Positions 37,242 through 62,793 of a stretch of 64,000 nt of DNA are shown in pieces. The DNA comes from Phallusia mammillata (taxonomy: Eukaryota; Chordata; Ascidiacea; Phlebobranchia; Ascidiidae). The DNA lies in NCBI GenBank assembly GCA_003260075.1, contig QLIY01000159.1, positions 13,007-77,006 of the forward strand, given 5' to 3'. Position 1 is the first letter of the stretch, and every line of letters begins with the position of its first letter. The translations under genes were made by a program, and so were the position numbers. The notes beneath the pieces were generated by a model. It was not told where the DNA came from. It made no database searches and saw only the letters and a program-made list of their open reading frames with translations.

Positions 37242-40200
37242 CCGCCAACCATCTGCTGTATTGACATCGTTGTGGCTACCGGATGACCTTATGATATAGC
37301 ACCAAATATAGTTTGTGTGATTAGCGTCGACAACATAAATTCCACACTTTATTGTCGGCTTCTAATAAATTTGCCTTGGCAGGTTTTATCGATAAATGCT
37401 GTGACAAACATCGCCGCGTCGTCTGGACATCGCATCAACAACTTTGCTGAAATCACTGTACAGACTAACCAAGCAGGTAAATTACAAATTACTCTAGGAA
37501 TTTTTAATTATTTCATGTGAGCCTCAAGTTGGTTAAAATGCGTGGGAAATAGCAAAACTTCGAGAAACTGATTTGCTGCGTATAAACAGTGCCACGAAGC
37601 AATTTTATAAATTTTACATTTAACGTACGCAAGTCAACCTCACAAATCATCGATCAACCGATTTTAATTAAAGGTGGGCCGGTAATGTAATGAAGGTCGG
37701 TTGTGGGAGTTACAGTGAGAGACCCAAACGACCTGGGGTTGTTTTCAAAACTTCAAATGTCTGGGAGAGCATCGAGGCTTTATGTAAGGGGGAAGACAAA
37801 GTCGAATGCTCCATTAGCTGCTATTGAGTGTCGTGCTTAGGGTGAATACTTGGTCTTTGCAAAAATCCAAATGACGTCAATGATAATCCATGGCGGTTGC
37901 ATGACATTTTGAACCTCCAAATAAGTCTTGTGTAGAGGTTAGACAAAACGGAAATTATGTCGAACCTCATGCAGTTGGCCCCACCCGGAAGGGGTAGATT
38001 TTCATTTACGAACGTAATGCGATTTCCAAGTTAGAAATATGATAAATGCCCAATTATTCATCACACATTCGCTTTGATTTGATGATTCACTTTAATGTAA
38101 GAACAACCATTTCACGCTTGAACGAAAATGCCCGTCGGTGAGTCACGTGGTGACATGACTAGGATACCTGCTCGGATAAACACAACTTGCACACTTGTAT
38201 TGAAATTTCGTCCACCAGCTTAGGATGCGTCAACCAGGTGACAGACGTTCGTTCCGATATAAGTCATGCCACTTACCGTCAGCTTAGGGATTTGACCAAT
38301 TTTTGTCAACAGTGAGTAATTTCACGGGCTTCTGTGATCTTGAGTTCATATCGTTTCAGCGCCTTCGGCTGTTCTCGACGTCCGAGTGTCAGAAGTCGAA
38401 CCAGACTCGTTTTACGTGTCTTGGAGTCCACCAGCAACCACCAATGGTCAGATTGTCGATTATGAAGTGATGGTTACATCGCTTGTGGACGGATATCCAG
38501 CCCCTTCCAGTGGCGAATACATAAACCGTACAACGGCTTTGCGCATTAAAGTGGAACCTCTTAAGCCATCATTTCGCTACATCATAAAGGTAATAGGATC
38601 TAAAAACATACATGCACCAGTATGGAATTTGCCGCAGGGCCACGTCTATATTTACTCGGTGCCGTGTAATCGAGCTTCGGTTGCATGTACATCGCATCGA
38701 CCGTATACACACAGTATTCGTTGTTTTTTTGTTTTTTTTCATTTCTAATATTTAAGGCTAAGCAACTTTTTACACAATTATGTTAACTTTGTTTAATTCA
38801 CGCAGGTCAGAGCAAGAACAAAAGAGGGTTATGGACCATTTAGCGCTCCAACCCGCGCCAAAACTGGTAATCGACCGACTGTCTCAGCAGAAAATCATCA
38901 GAGTGGACCTGAACCTGGGGTTGATATCTTACAACTCATCCTTGCTGTGGTTGGCGGAGTGGTACTCGTTCTCGCCGTTGTCGTCGTTATCTTTATTTGC
39001 CGAAGGTGAGTCTGAGGGCACACGATTGTGATCAAGCTTGAATATTGGGCTCCTCCAACGATGGATGGCTTTCTTAAGTGGCTGTACTCTTTTGGGGGGA
39101 CATCGATCCTTTTGCCTGCCAAAACGCCTATTGTGAATTATTGTTTTTAGCTTGTCTTATATTGAGTTAGTCTGACATGGTTTATTGCTAAAATTGCAAC
39201 TGATGGATGTTGGTTTTATTGCACATCCCCGATAATTCTTTTGCGTTGATTGCGCTGATTCGGTAACGATCTGTTAGCACCAGCGTGGTTTGTATCGATC
39301 CACAGCTTGTAGTATTAGAGCGGTCTTTGCGGTCAGGTAATGACCAAACATGGCGCGGAAATCGTTCCTGCCAAACAGGGTTGTTTACGGGCAGTTACGA
39401 AACAACGGCGCTTCGGTTTCCGAGACAAATCATCATTCATCGCGCACGATCTGCGGTTTGCTGCCTCACAAAATCCTGGCCTGCCTGACTAACGTGTCAC
39501 GTGATCGACTTAATCCCCGCGGTGTGGTAAAGTTGATGGGATCGGGGTTTGGTGCGACATTTAAAAATGGTTTGAAACATTCCACCGTTTGCATAGGATC
39601 AATGCAGAGTACCTGAGCAAAGGCTTATCCGACCATAAAATGCGATTGACGCTGTAAGGTATATGAGACAAACTTTAAAACTGCAAGCTTAATATGTATG
39701 CCCTGGCATTTATGCACAGTTGATTGCGTGCGATCAAACCACAATGTGCCTGAAGTTTAGGTTGAGTGCGAAAGGCGATATTGCAACCCGTCATTGTCGG
39801 TTGTTACAACTCATATCGTTGTAAGTTTTGCGATGAGTCTGGGCTTGTGTTTAATCTTTCTGCATTAGTTTTGAAATCCATGCCACCCATGCTTATCAGG
39901 CAAGCGCAGATAGACAAGTTATACCACTGGCCGCTTGTCACGCAATATCTTTCACTTGCTTGAACTCTTTCTTAGTTTTACGTGATACAAGGCGTGACCC
40001 CGCCTTTATATACGCGGCACTAGGGCGTGTCTGTGGTAAATGAAAATAGACTTTATGCATTCTTTCTTAGGTTGAAAGTAGCGTTGCATGGTAACGGGCA
40101 TAAATATTTTAGAAATCTAGTTTTCAAAACTGAAATACGATCGTTTTGCAGTTGAATAAAACGTAAAATATACTGAACAAATAATAATTAGGAGCAGTGG

Positions 40201-43200
40201 ATTTAGGTTCCAAATTAAATAGGATTGTTGCAAGCAGTGGATTTAGGCTCCAAATTAAATAGGATTGTCTGGCCAAAATCAAGATATTGCAAATCGTTAT
40301 TTGAAGTAATAAAATAAAACGTGCTGAAACGTTGTTTTAGGCGTACAAAGGCGGCGAAGTCAGAAAAATCGGACGAGGAGAAGCGGCCGATGTTCAATGG
40401 AAGTTCAGTGAGTTTCAACGGGTCGTTTCCATCCCAACACAAGACCTACATTGACCCAACCACTTATGAGGATCCACAAAGAGCCGTGCGAGATTTTACC
40501 AAGGAAATCGATGCTTCGTGTGTAAAGATCGAAGAAGTTATTGGAGGAGGTAAGTTTGGGTCCCCTGTATTTCAAAGGTCAAGTTTTGAAACTCAAAGAC
40601 TTTTAGTTAAATACCATAGCGATATAAAAGGTTACACGAATGCCTACTAATCTGACAGCATTATATGCACACTATTAACATTTTTTTGATTTTGGAAAGT
40701 ATTTGTTTGTTTTCTGTATTTTTTACATTAAGCATAATTTTATTTTTTTCTATTTTATGATTTGCCACAAGCTATTTCTGGTGAATATTTATTATTTTCG
40801 GTTAAAAATGCCTGTGCACTTTGTGATTAAATACGTCTGGTGCCAATCTTAATCCATCGTCTTAGACATCGCGAAAGTCTCGCCTTGAGTTGCATGATGA
40901 GCGATGTTCCGTCCCAAAAACGTGAGATTAAGGACGCGACGCTATCTCCGGTGCATCTAAATCCTGTTAATTTGCGCAGTCACGCTAAAAGGTTTCTCTA
41001 AAACAGCAGCAGGGATAGAATAAAATGCCGATACGACACTGCTGTTTCTATAAAGGTTACGTACGTAAGCTGCTATGTAGGCACGCAATAAAAATTCTCT
41101 TGAATAAAGCGTGACCGAATTTCCTGTAGTAACCTGTCCTTCGCCAATTTTTGCGACGGTCTTTCTCTGTTCTCTTTGTCCCTGGAAGTGGCGCAAAACA
41201 AATGGTAAATCTTAAAATCACAAAAATGTGGGAAGACCAGAGCAGATTCACACAAATGAAAAGCGATAAACATCCGCACCCCAACCCTGTCGGCAAACGT
41301 GAAGATGTCTTAAATGATATGGGAGCAGTCACCACTAAAATATTTTATCACATCAAATTTCCTATTTTGCTTCGGTTTTGATTTTACACAAAATATTACA
41401 AGAAATATACTTTTGTCTTACTATAGTTGATTCCATTACAGGCGAATTCGGGGAAGTTTGTCGTGGACGTTTGCAACCAAACAACAAAAGTGAACGAGAC
41501 GTAGCGATTAAGACTTTGAAATCGGGCTACAGTACGCAACAAAAATTGGATTTTCTCGGCGAGGCATCAATTATGGGCCAGTTTGATCATCCCAATGTCA
41601 TTCGACTCGAAGGTGTTGTTACCAAAAGTCGACCGTTGATGATTATCACCGAATTTATGGAAAACGGCTCACTTGACGTATTCCTCAGAGTAAGTCAATA
41701 GCTTTTCACTTGCGTGGTAAACAGGCTGTACCATGAAAAAGCAGTATTTTAGCATTACGCCAACAGGTGACCTAAATTGGCCACAAGTTTAAAACGCGGT
41801 AGTTAATCGGTATTTGTGTACATTTGCTTTGTTTGTCATTAAATATCGGGCGTCAACGTCAATCAGCCTGTAGAATTACGTAGTCGGCATTGCATAGTTG
41901 GGCTTGTCCGTCTTGCTGTCTGACAACTGTTATCTGCTCAGTTCCGTGCTTTCATCCATCAACTATTAGACTTCATGCTGTGAAGTTGACTTTGGGAAGC
42001 CCGGGTACCGTGAACATCCATACTTTTCAAGCGAAACGGCAAAGTATAATGAATCTCAAGGGCAGGGAAACCGGGAAAGTGCCAAATCGAGGGATTTAGT
42101 TTCAAACCCGTCGTATTTTGGCATGTGTTTTCAGCCAATCCGCTCTCTGCAGATGATTATCGCAACCTGATAAGAGGCTTGTAGGTGGTGCGTCTGCCCA
42201 ATGATGCATCTTCGAAACAACAGTGCGCTTGGCCCTAAAACACGACCTTTCATGGCAACAGGCGATGGAGCGTGAACGCCACTGAAATAATAGAGATCAA
42301 ACACGTTTTGAGTGAATATTTGTCACGTAAACTAGTATTTGTGCGCAAAGTAAAGTACATGAGAGCAATGTCCCCCAGTCGCATTCCGTTTTTCGGGGAC
42401 AAAACTCGCAAATTATTGACCCAAGCATTAACAGCTTAACGCCAAACGATAGCTCGGTATCAGGTTACTGCAACCTTGAGAAACCAGTTCACAACCTCAC
42501 AAAAACGTAACCCACCGATTTTCATTAGATTATAAGCAGGAAAATTGAAAAATTACGTCCTGGTTTGGGCAAATTTGTGGAACATTAAGCTATGCCTGAG
42601 TTGTTTGTCCCAAGCAATGCCTTATACAGACATTTCACAAATGCCATCTTGGGTGTTTAAAAAATTATGTTGCATTTTGCTTAACTTAATAAATTCAAAC
42701 GTCACTTATTCATTGTAGAACCACGACAACCAGTTTACTGTGATCCAACTTGTCGGAATGCTCCGTAACATCGCAGCAGGAATGAAGTATCTTTCCGACA
42801 TGGGTTATGTGCACAGAGATTTGGCTGCACGAAACATTCTTGTTAATGCTCAACTGATTTGCAAAGTGTCCGACTTCGGAATGAGTCGCGTTTTAGAAGA
42901 AGACTCTGAAGCTGCTTACACTGCCAGGGTAAGCTTAAACTACTGACTAAAATGCATAAGTGTAGTCTTTTATTTTTTTATCTGAAAAAAATATTGTACT
43001 GATTTTGTTAAATCGTTGCAGGGAGGTAAGATTCCCATTCGCTGGACGGCGCCAGAGGCATTCACCTTTCGCAAATTTACGTCGGCCAGTGACGTTTGGA
43101 GTTATGGAATCGTCATGTGGGAAGTGATGTCATATGGAGAGAGACCTTACTGGGGAATGTCGAACCGAGATGTAAGTAATCTTTAACATCTCCAACTTAT

Positions 43201-44982
43201 GTGTTTCCACCTATTTTGCTAGAGTTTTATTTCGTGCTTACAATTTGCATTGCACTAAAGGTCATGAATGCTGTGGAGACTGGATACCGTTTACCAGCAC
43301 CAATGGATTGTCCACAAGTTCAACACCGACTCATGCTTGATTGCTGGAAGAAAGATCGCAATCAGAGACCCAAGTTTGCACAGATTGTTGCGAATCTTGA
43401 CAAAATGCTCCGAGAGCCAGCTCAGCTAAAGATCAAAGCCGGCCACGAGTAAGTTGTTAACCTGACATCTTTTTTAGGTGAACCAAATTAACTTTTTAAC
43501 AAAGTGAAAAGTTTTTATTTGGTCACAAACGGCTAATGTAAACCCGAACTAATTAAAGTTAACTGTACAAACTGTTCGATATATTAAGTAAAAAAATCCA
43601 GCTGACTACTTTGCAATCTTTAGCATTTTCCATCCCTCAACAATATTCAGTTGAGCAAATTCGTAAAGGTTAATTTGGGTCACTTTTGTTTTTCCTTTAG
43701 ACGACCGCGAAACGGCAGGATCCCCAATGCCCACGGCCGCCCAACATCTGCACTAGGCCAAGCAACACCCAAACCTACCGACAACGCTCCTGCTTCCAGG
43801 ACTGCATCTCCTCCTCCGCACTCCTCATCCAATGGCGACTCTGGATACAGCAATGAGGAGACTGATGAGGATGTTCCCTTCATGACGACAACGAATGAAC
43901 AGCTCAAGGCGGATTCTGTCAATGTTTCATCCTTAGGAGTATGGCTGGATAGCATTGGACTTTCCCACTGCAAAGAAAGTTTTACGAGAAACGGTTGCAC
44001 TTCACTTGAACAGGTTCTGCAGCTAACTCATAGGTAAGATCTGCAAACCAAATTGGAAGTACGTGTTTTAGCAAAGAACTTACCAAAGCATTAAATATTA
44101 CTGTGGTGGAATAGTATTGGGATTAATACGAATTGGTTGTTTTAATTTAGTAGTTTAGCAGCCTTATTGTTTCATTTTATAACTTAACACTGAATGCGTA
44201 TGACAATTACGATTAAAAGTAGTTTCAAATTTTGAAATTTTTGGTTACAGATTAACATTTGTCTGCGTAGTAGTTGTGAGTTTACTACAATATTTTTCCT
44301 GTAAGCCTGAAAACGGCACCAATGTGCCGGGATTAATACAGTGACTTTACGCCCCGTCAAGTTTTCCACCTGACTTAGTTCAAGTCAAGTTGAGAGTTTA
44401 TCGCACAAATCTTGGGGTCATTGGGTCGACTGACGTTGGGGCTTGGGGGCAACGCTTCGTTGGGTTCGCGTACATTCTTGACATTTCGTCTGAGATGAAA
44501 ACCTTAAACTCATTGTCTTCGCACCACAAAAATTCCACCCGACCCTGGCTTTCTGTTTTGTTTAGTTTAAGATCTATAGGCCCTGCGCATCCGCGTTTAG
44601 TCTGCTGCCAAGTCGACTTGACAGCCAACATTTTGTATGCAAACATTTTTATAATGGGTAACTACGTCAGCATAACGCTAATGGAGTTTAATAAGTAAAC
44701 GCGATGTTGTTTTATTGTAGATTACTCACTATATAAGTATTGTGTGTTTCAAACACATTTATATTTGCCACAAATCGCAAACATTTTCCTATTTTGTGTC
44801 TCAACAGTGACATGGAACGAATGGGAATCGACAGCACAGAAGATCAAGATCATCTCATTGAAACAATTCAGAAGATCTCGGGACAACAGGAAGAGCACCA
44901 AGATGCAGATCAAAGTAGATCAGCATCGACCATGTTACCTTCCTATAACGAGAGTCAACGTCTCACAGGGATTTCTGTGTGA
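19576..44982 (+). CDS. Eph: Eph receptor tyrosine kinase, gene B (complete, 20 exons)
   Basis: Second ephrin receptor, same strand as A. Join: 19576-19672, 23793-23857, 25519-25676, 25747-25870, 26703-26813, 27098-27256, 27731-27848, 31762-31917, 34693-34801, 36403-36547, 37383-37476, 38360-38589, 38806-39005, 40341-40549, 41442-41689, 42719-42928, 43022-43171, 43261-43448, 43701-44033, 44808-44982. The sum is 3279 nt, 1092 codons plus TGA. Domains: signal peptide 1-30, ephrin-binding 33-236, Cys-rich 238-329, FN3 330-445 and 446-545, membrane helix about 563-586, Tyr625/Tyr631, kinase about 652-910 (Lys682, HRD 773-775, DFG 793-795, Tyr808), Ser/Pro/acidic linker 924-997, SAM about 998-1062, tail GISV. 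Introns are much longer than in A. Kinase exons share near-identical DNA tracts with C. The catalytic set is intact, so an active kinase is expected. Confidence 0.95.
19673..23792 (+). other. Eph: Eph B intron 1 (4.1 kb)
   Basis: Separates the signal-peptide exon from the ephrin-binding exons. Overlapping open frames around 21050-21470 on both strands have no recognisable domain. A short tandem repeat (attgacatcctaatgt twice) lies near 22850-22895. No gene supported. Confidence 0.85.
23793..23857 (+). CDS. Eph: Eph B exon 2 (start of ephrin-binding domain)
   Basis: Encodes [20 protein letters not shown], the Eph N-terminal signature. 65 nt, equal to exon 2 of C. It lies 4.1 kb from exon 1. 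Confidence 0.94.
23858..25518 (+). other. Eph: Eph B intron 2
   Basis: 1661 nt, matching the long intron 2 of A and C. Nothing recognisable inside. Confidence 0.85.
25519..25676 (+). CDS. Eph: Eph B exon 3 (ephrin-binding domain)
   Basis: Encodes [30 protein letters not shown] and VYVEVKFTI. 158 nt. It shares the unusual gtttgt donor with exon 3 of gene A. Confidence 0.95.
25747..25870 (+). CDS. Eph: Eph B exon 4 (ephrin-binding domain)
   Basis: Encodes [20 protein letters not shown] and [19 protein letters not shown]. 124 nt, equal to exon 4 of C. Confidence 0.95.
25871..26702 (+). other. Eph: Eph B intron 4
   Basis: 832 nt; no feature seen beyond its splice sites. Confidence 0.85.
26703..26813 (+). 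CDS. Eph: Eph B exon 5 (ephrin-binding domain)
   Basis: Encodes [14 protein letters not shown] through [11 protein letters not shown]; 111 nt, phase 0 at both ends. Confidence 0.95.
27098..27256 (+). CDS. Eph: Eph B exon 6 (end of ephrin-binding domain)
   Basis: Encodes [18 protein letters not shown] through [11 protein letters not shown]. Ends in phase 0, as in C, while A ends in phase 1. Confidence 0.94.
27731..27848 (+). CDS. Eph: Eph B exon 7 (Cys-rich, first EGF-like part)
   Basis: Encodes [20 protein letters not shown] then [18 protein letters not shown]. The phase-0 start was chosen because only this frame gives the LYCNG and CTC motifs. Confidence 0.92.
27849..31761 (+). other. Eph: Eph B intron 7 (3.9 kb)
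   Basis: Long intron at the same position as intron 7 in A and C. No repeat or gene recognised. The 197-aa antisense open frame at its 3' end runs through exon 8 and is a shadow. Confidence 0.85.
31762..31917 (+). CDS. Eph: Eph B exon 8 (ephrin-receptor-like Cys-rich)
   Basis: Encodes [20 protein letters not shown] and [14 protein letters not shown]. 156 nt in all paralogues. A long antisense open frame across it is a shadow. Confidence 0.94.
31918..34692 (+). other. Eph: Eph B intron 8 (2.8 kb)
   Basis: Several overlapping 60-116 aa open frames on both strands around 33500-34250 with no recognisable domain. No supported gene. Confidence 0.82.
34693..34801 (+). CDS. Eph: Eph B exon 9 (FN3-1, N-terminal part)
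   Basis: Encodes [20 protein letters not shown] then [16 protein letters not shown]; 109 nt, ends in phase 2 at AG gtaaga. Confidence 0.93.
34802..36402 (+). other. Eph: Eph B intron 9
   Basis: 1601 nt with nothing recognisable inside. Confidence 0.85.
36403..36547 (+). CDS. Eph: Eph B exon 10 (FN3-1, Cys-containing part)
   Basis: Encodes [20 protein letters not shown] and [10 protein letters not shown], with the Eph FN3-1 cysteine pattern. 145 nt. Most of it lies outside any ATG-initiated open frame and was found by homology to A and C. Confidence 0.93.
36548..37382 (+). other. Eph: Eph B intron 10
   Basis: 835 nt containing the second poly-C run (37168-37240) shortly before the acceptor of exon 11. 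Confidence 0.85.
37168..37240. repeat. 73-nt poly-C homopolymer
   Basis: Uninterrupted C run in intron 10 of gene B, ending 142 nt before the exon 11 start. C-rich on the coding strand, so the transcript would carry poly-C. Confidence 0.98.
37383..37476 (+). CDS. Eph: Eph B exon 11 (end of FN3-1)
   Basis: Encodes [19 protein letters not shown] through ITVQTNQA. The acceptor lies 142 nt downstream of a 73-nt poly-C run. Confidence 0.93.
37477..38359 (+). other. Eph: Eph B intron 11
   Basis: 883 nt; no element or gene recognised. Confidence 0.85.
38360..38589 (+). CDS. Eph: Eph B exon 12 (FN3-2)
   Basis: Encodes [39 protein letters not shown] and [10 protein letters not shown], a canonical FN3 domain. 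Confidence 0.94.
38806..39005 (+). CDS. Eph: Eph B exon 13 (end of FN3-2, membrane helix)
   Basis: Encodes [20 protein letters not shown], a short stalk and a hydrophobic helix at residues 563-586, stopped by CRR. Ends in phase 2. Confidence 0.94.
39006..40340 (+). other. Eph: Eph B intron 13
   Basis: 1335 nt between the membrane-helix exon and the juxtamembrane exon. Contains the tandem duplication at 40193-40268; otherwise nothing recognised. Confidence 0.85.
40193..40268. repeat. 36-bp tandem duplication (period 40)
   Basis: agcagtggatttagg(t/c)tcc followed by aaattaaataggattgt occurs at 40193-40228 and 40233-40268 with one mismatch. Confidence 0.88.
40341..40549 (+). CDS. Eph: Eph B exon 14 (juxtamembrane segment)
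   Basis: Encodes a basic stop-transfer segment ([10 protein letters not shown]), then [17 protein letters not shown] with Tyr625 and Tyr631, then IEEVIGGG. Confidence 0.95.
40550..41441 (+). other. Eph: Eph B intron 14
   Basis: 892 nt, AT-rich start; nothing recognised. Confidence 0.85.
41442..41689 (+). CDS. Eph: Eph B exon 15 (kinase N-lobe)
   Basis: Encodes [23 protein letters not shown] (Lys682), [19 protein letters not shown] and [16 protein letters not shown]. Several stretches match gene C at the DNA level, silent sites included. Confidence 0.96.
41690..42718 (+). other. Eph: Eph B intron 15
   Basis: 1029 nt inside the kinase coding region. The kinase reading frame resumes at AACCACGAC in exon 16. 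Nothing else recognised. Confidence 0.85.
42719..42928 (+). CDS. Eph: Eph B exon 16 (kinase catalytic and activation loops)
   Basis: Encodes [42 protein letters not shown] and Tyr808. DFGM rather than DFGL is a small difference from A and C. A 104-nt tract has only three mismatches to C. Confidence 0.96.
43022..43171 (+). CDS. Eph: Eph B exon 17 (kinase C-lobe, APE region)
   Basis: Encodes [14 protein letters not shown] and [19 protein letters not shown]. 86 consecutive bases (43079-43164) are identical to exon 17 of C. Confidence 0.96.
43261..43448 (+). CDS. Eph: Eph B exon 18 (kinase C-lobe end)
   Basis: Encodes [33 protein letters not shown] and the final helix. Ends GA gtaagt in phase 2. 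Confidence 0.95.
43701..44033 (+). CDS. Eph: Eph B exon 19 (long linker, first half of SAM)
   Basis: Encodes a 74-residue Ser/Thr/Pro-rich, partly acidic linker (contains [17 protein letters not shown]) absent from A and replaced in C, then [20 protein letters not shown] and [10 protein letters not shown] of the SAM domain. Confidence 0.94.
44034..44807 (+). other. Eph: Eph B intron 19
   Basis: 774 nt splitting the SAM domain, at the same position as in A and C. The open frame at 44390-44698 shows no domain. Confidence 0.85.
44808..44982 (+). CDS. Eph: Eph B exon 20 (second half of SAM, C-terminus)
   Basis: Encodes [20 protein letters not shown], a Gln/Ser-rich tail and the C-terminus RLTGISV before TGA. 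C ends in the closely similar RLTGIPV. Confidence 0.94.
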
Positions 44983-45713
44983 AAATAAACTGAACCGGTT
45001 GAGACCAACCTATGTATGAGTTGAATTTGTCCGAGAGTACAGAGCATAAAGTGGAGGAAAAACTTGATGGCAAAACGCTTCCGGCTGATTACAAAGTTCG
45101 GCATACTGTGCACATTAATTGACTTTGTGCGAGGACACATTGTACAGCTCAGGCCCATGACCAACTAATTTGCGCGTGAAATCGCAAAATCGACAATCAT
45201 TTGTATTTCTGTTTGTCAGCTTTTGGGATTTCGTATGTTGCTTTGTAGTTGTGTGCAATTGTTGTTTGAAAGTTATATAATAACGTTTAGACATAAAAAA
45301 TTGCTGTAAGTTGAAATCGTTTATTTCATCTCTGGTGTTTCTTGTTCGGATCGCTATGTTCCTATTTTTCTTTCTTTTTGTTACATTATCTATGGTGTGC
45401 TTGCACACTTCGCAAAGTGGCTGTCAGCAGTATCCCAACTCCTTATTATGCCTTGATAAGCTTTCAAACACTCCTGGTGAATGTGGTTTGCTTATAAAAC
45501 ACGCTGTATTTGTCTACAATAATAATACTTTTAAATGTTTAAATATTTCAATGTTGGTCGAAGTGCCTAATTTCATCGAAATTAAAACGCAGGTACTTTA
45601 AATTGGTGGGTACTTTAAGTTTACCTTTATCATATTCCTACTAATTCGCACACTGCTATTTATATGTTGCTGTATTTCCTTTGCTATACAGAATCGGGCA
45701 GATCTGTGTACTA

Positions 45714-45723
45714 AATAAATAAA
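45714..45723 (+). terminator. Candidate poly(A) signals, Eph B
   Basis: Two overlapping AATAAA hexamers about 0.73 kb downstream of the gene B stop. Another AATAAA begins just after the stop (44984-44989) but is probably too near. Confidence 0.4.
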
Positions 45724-46608
45724 AACCTTGTGAACTATTTGTCGTTTTTTCAACGAACAGTTTTCTTGCCTGCATCAATTTTGCACACTTAGGCCTTCTT
45801 TTTTGTTTTTCTCTGCAGCTAAAAAATAATCATGTTTCGCATGTATATTGTAAAAATTTAAAGGTCCAAACGTTTTTGTTTTATTTTATTAATTTCAAAA
45901 GGTAACGTTAGTTAATTTAAAAAGTAACGTGTGCAACTCAGAAATGTGCACAAAAATACATGCAAAGGCACTTGATTGGAAATAGTAGCCTACCTCAAAA
46001 AAATGTACTTGCATTTTTTTCGGAGATGGTCACCAAAGATGTTCACACTCTGAATTTTTTATACATTTTAGAATAAAATTGAGATTATTTTATATCAAAC
46101 GTATGTTGGCGTGTAACTACGTAGCTCATAACCGATATCTGTTTTGGAATTTGTCACAAACGTCATAAACTGTTACCCAAGGGCATTCATCGATACTTTA
46201 CAAACAATGGAACGGTCATTTCTTAACGACCTGCTTCTACACAGGTCAATCCGACACATCAAAAGATTGATTTTTAAAAGTTTAACCTGATTTATAGAGC
46301 ACCCCGAAAACTCATACTGCAATACTCCTTTTGTTATCCGATTGTGGTTAGCATGATTCAAAGTTTAAGTTGGAAATAAAGGCACGGTACTTGTTAGGAT
46401 TAATGCTGTTTTAGCCTTCTACCACAAAGTCTCATGATATTTATCCGCTGATTGATTGAACAGATGTTGATTTTTGTTCACCAAAAATATTTGCTTTTTA
46501 TCTTGCTGTATACCTCTAGTGGGAACTGAGGGAGCTTATAATTATTGCATTTAAAGTCATCTTTTTGGCATTAATTTTACCTGCAAGGCATGGTCGAAGA
46601 CAATAATG

Positions 46609-46628
46609 GCTTAGGGGCGCCCCTAAGC
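46609..46628. repeat. 20-bp perfect palindrome
   Basis: gcttaggggcgcccctaagc, a perfect 10+10 palindrome in an AT-rich setting between the 3' ends of genes B and C. Confidence 0.9.
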
Positions 46629-46788
46629 GATTATAAATTTAATCCGTTAAGTATAGGACAAATATATTTTCTTTTCAGTTTACTTTCAGACGCAATCTTG
46701 AAGAAAAAAAACAGGTGAATATAACTTATACACACTCATTACTATCTCCACAATTGGTAAAGATTTTATCTGTATACTTTTAGCAAAG

Positions 46789-46794
46789 TTTATT
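46789..46794 (-). terminator. Candidate poly(A) signal, Eph C
   Basis: TTTATT on the plus strand (AATAAA on the coding strand), about 0.47 kb downstream of the gene C stop. Confidence 0.35.
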
Positions 46795-47266
46795 GGTTGC
46801 TATTGGAAACTGAGCACAGTGAACAAAACAAAATAAATAAAAAGTGGAGAAACAGCTAAACGCAAAAGCATCAAGGAAACGATTTGGTTAGTCAACTATG
46901 TTGCACGCAAATGTGGCGAAGCATAGAAAAAAAAACTTTGACACAAGTTAAACACGTTAGAAACGTACTTTGGTAGCTCAACTTTGGTAATCAATACTTT
47001 ATGTCAGCGCAATCTTCAAGAGTCCGCTATAAGCGCAATCGTCAAACATACAAGAAAGGCATAAGACGGACATGATAAATTAAGCGTAAGTGAGTACAGG
47101 AAACATCAATATAATGCGCAGGCGCAAATGGTATAAATAGAAAAGTATTGCTTTGGGTGCCCTATATTCTCGTGTCGTTATTTCCAGTCTATCGCTTTTT
47201 GTTTCATCTGAGTTGGATCCATTCCAATAATGCTTTCACATCAAAGACGTTGATTGCAATTTGTTT

Positions 47267-62793
<15,527 letters not shown>

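Larger units (their letters stand above)
44983..47266. other. Convergent 3' intergenic region between Eph B and Eph C
   Basis: AT-rich, 2.3 kb between the two stop codons. Poly(A)-signal candidates lie on both strands (45714-45723 plus, 46789-46794 minus), with a 20-bp palindrome at 46609-46628 between them. No gene seen; the small frame at 45311-45601 has no recognised domain. Confidence 0.8.

Noticed and set aside
37108-37299. Pro-run open frame in intron 10 of Eph B
   Set aside because: Same cause: translation of the 73-nt C homopolymer within an intron.
44374-44625. Possible inverted repeat around caagtcaagttgag and caagtcgacttgac in intron 19 of Eph B
   Set aside because: The arms match only partly and no target duplication was found, so a mobile element cannot be claimed.
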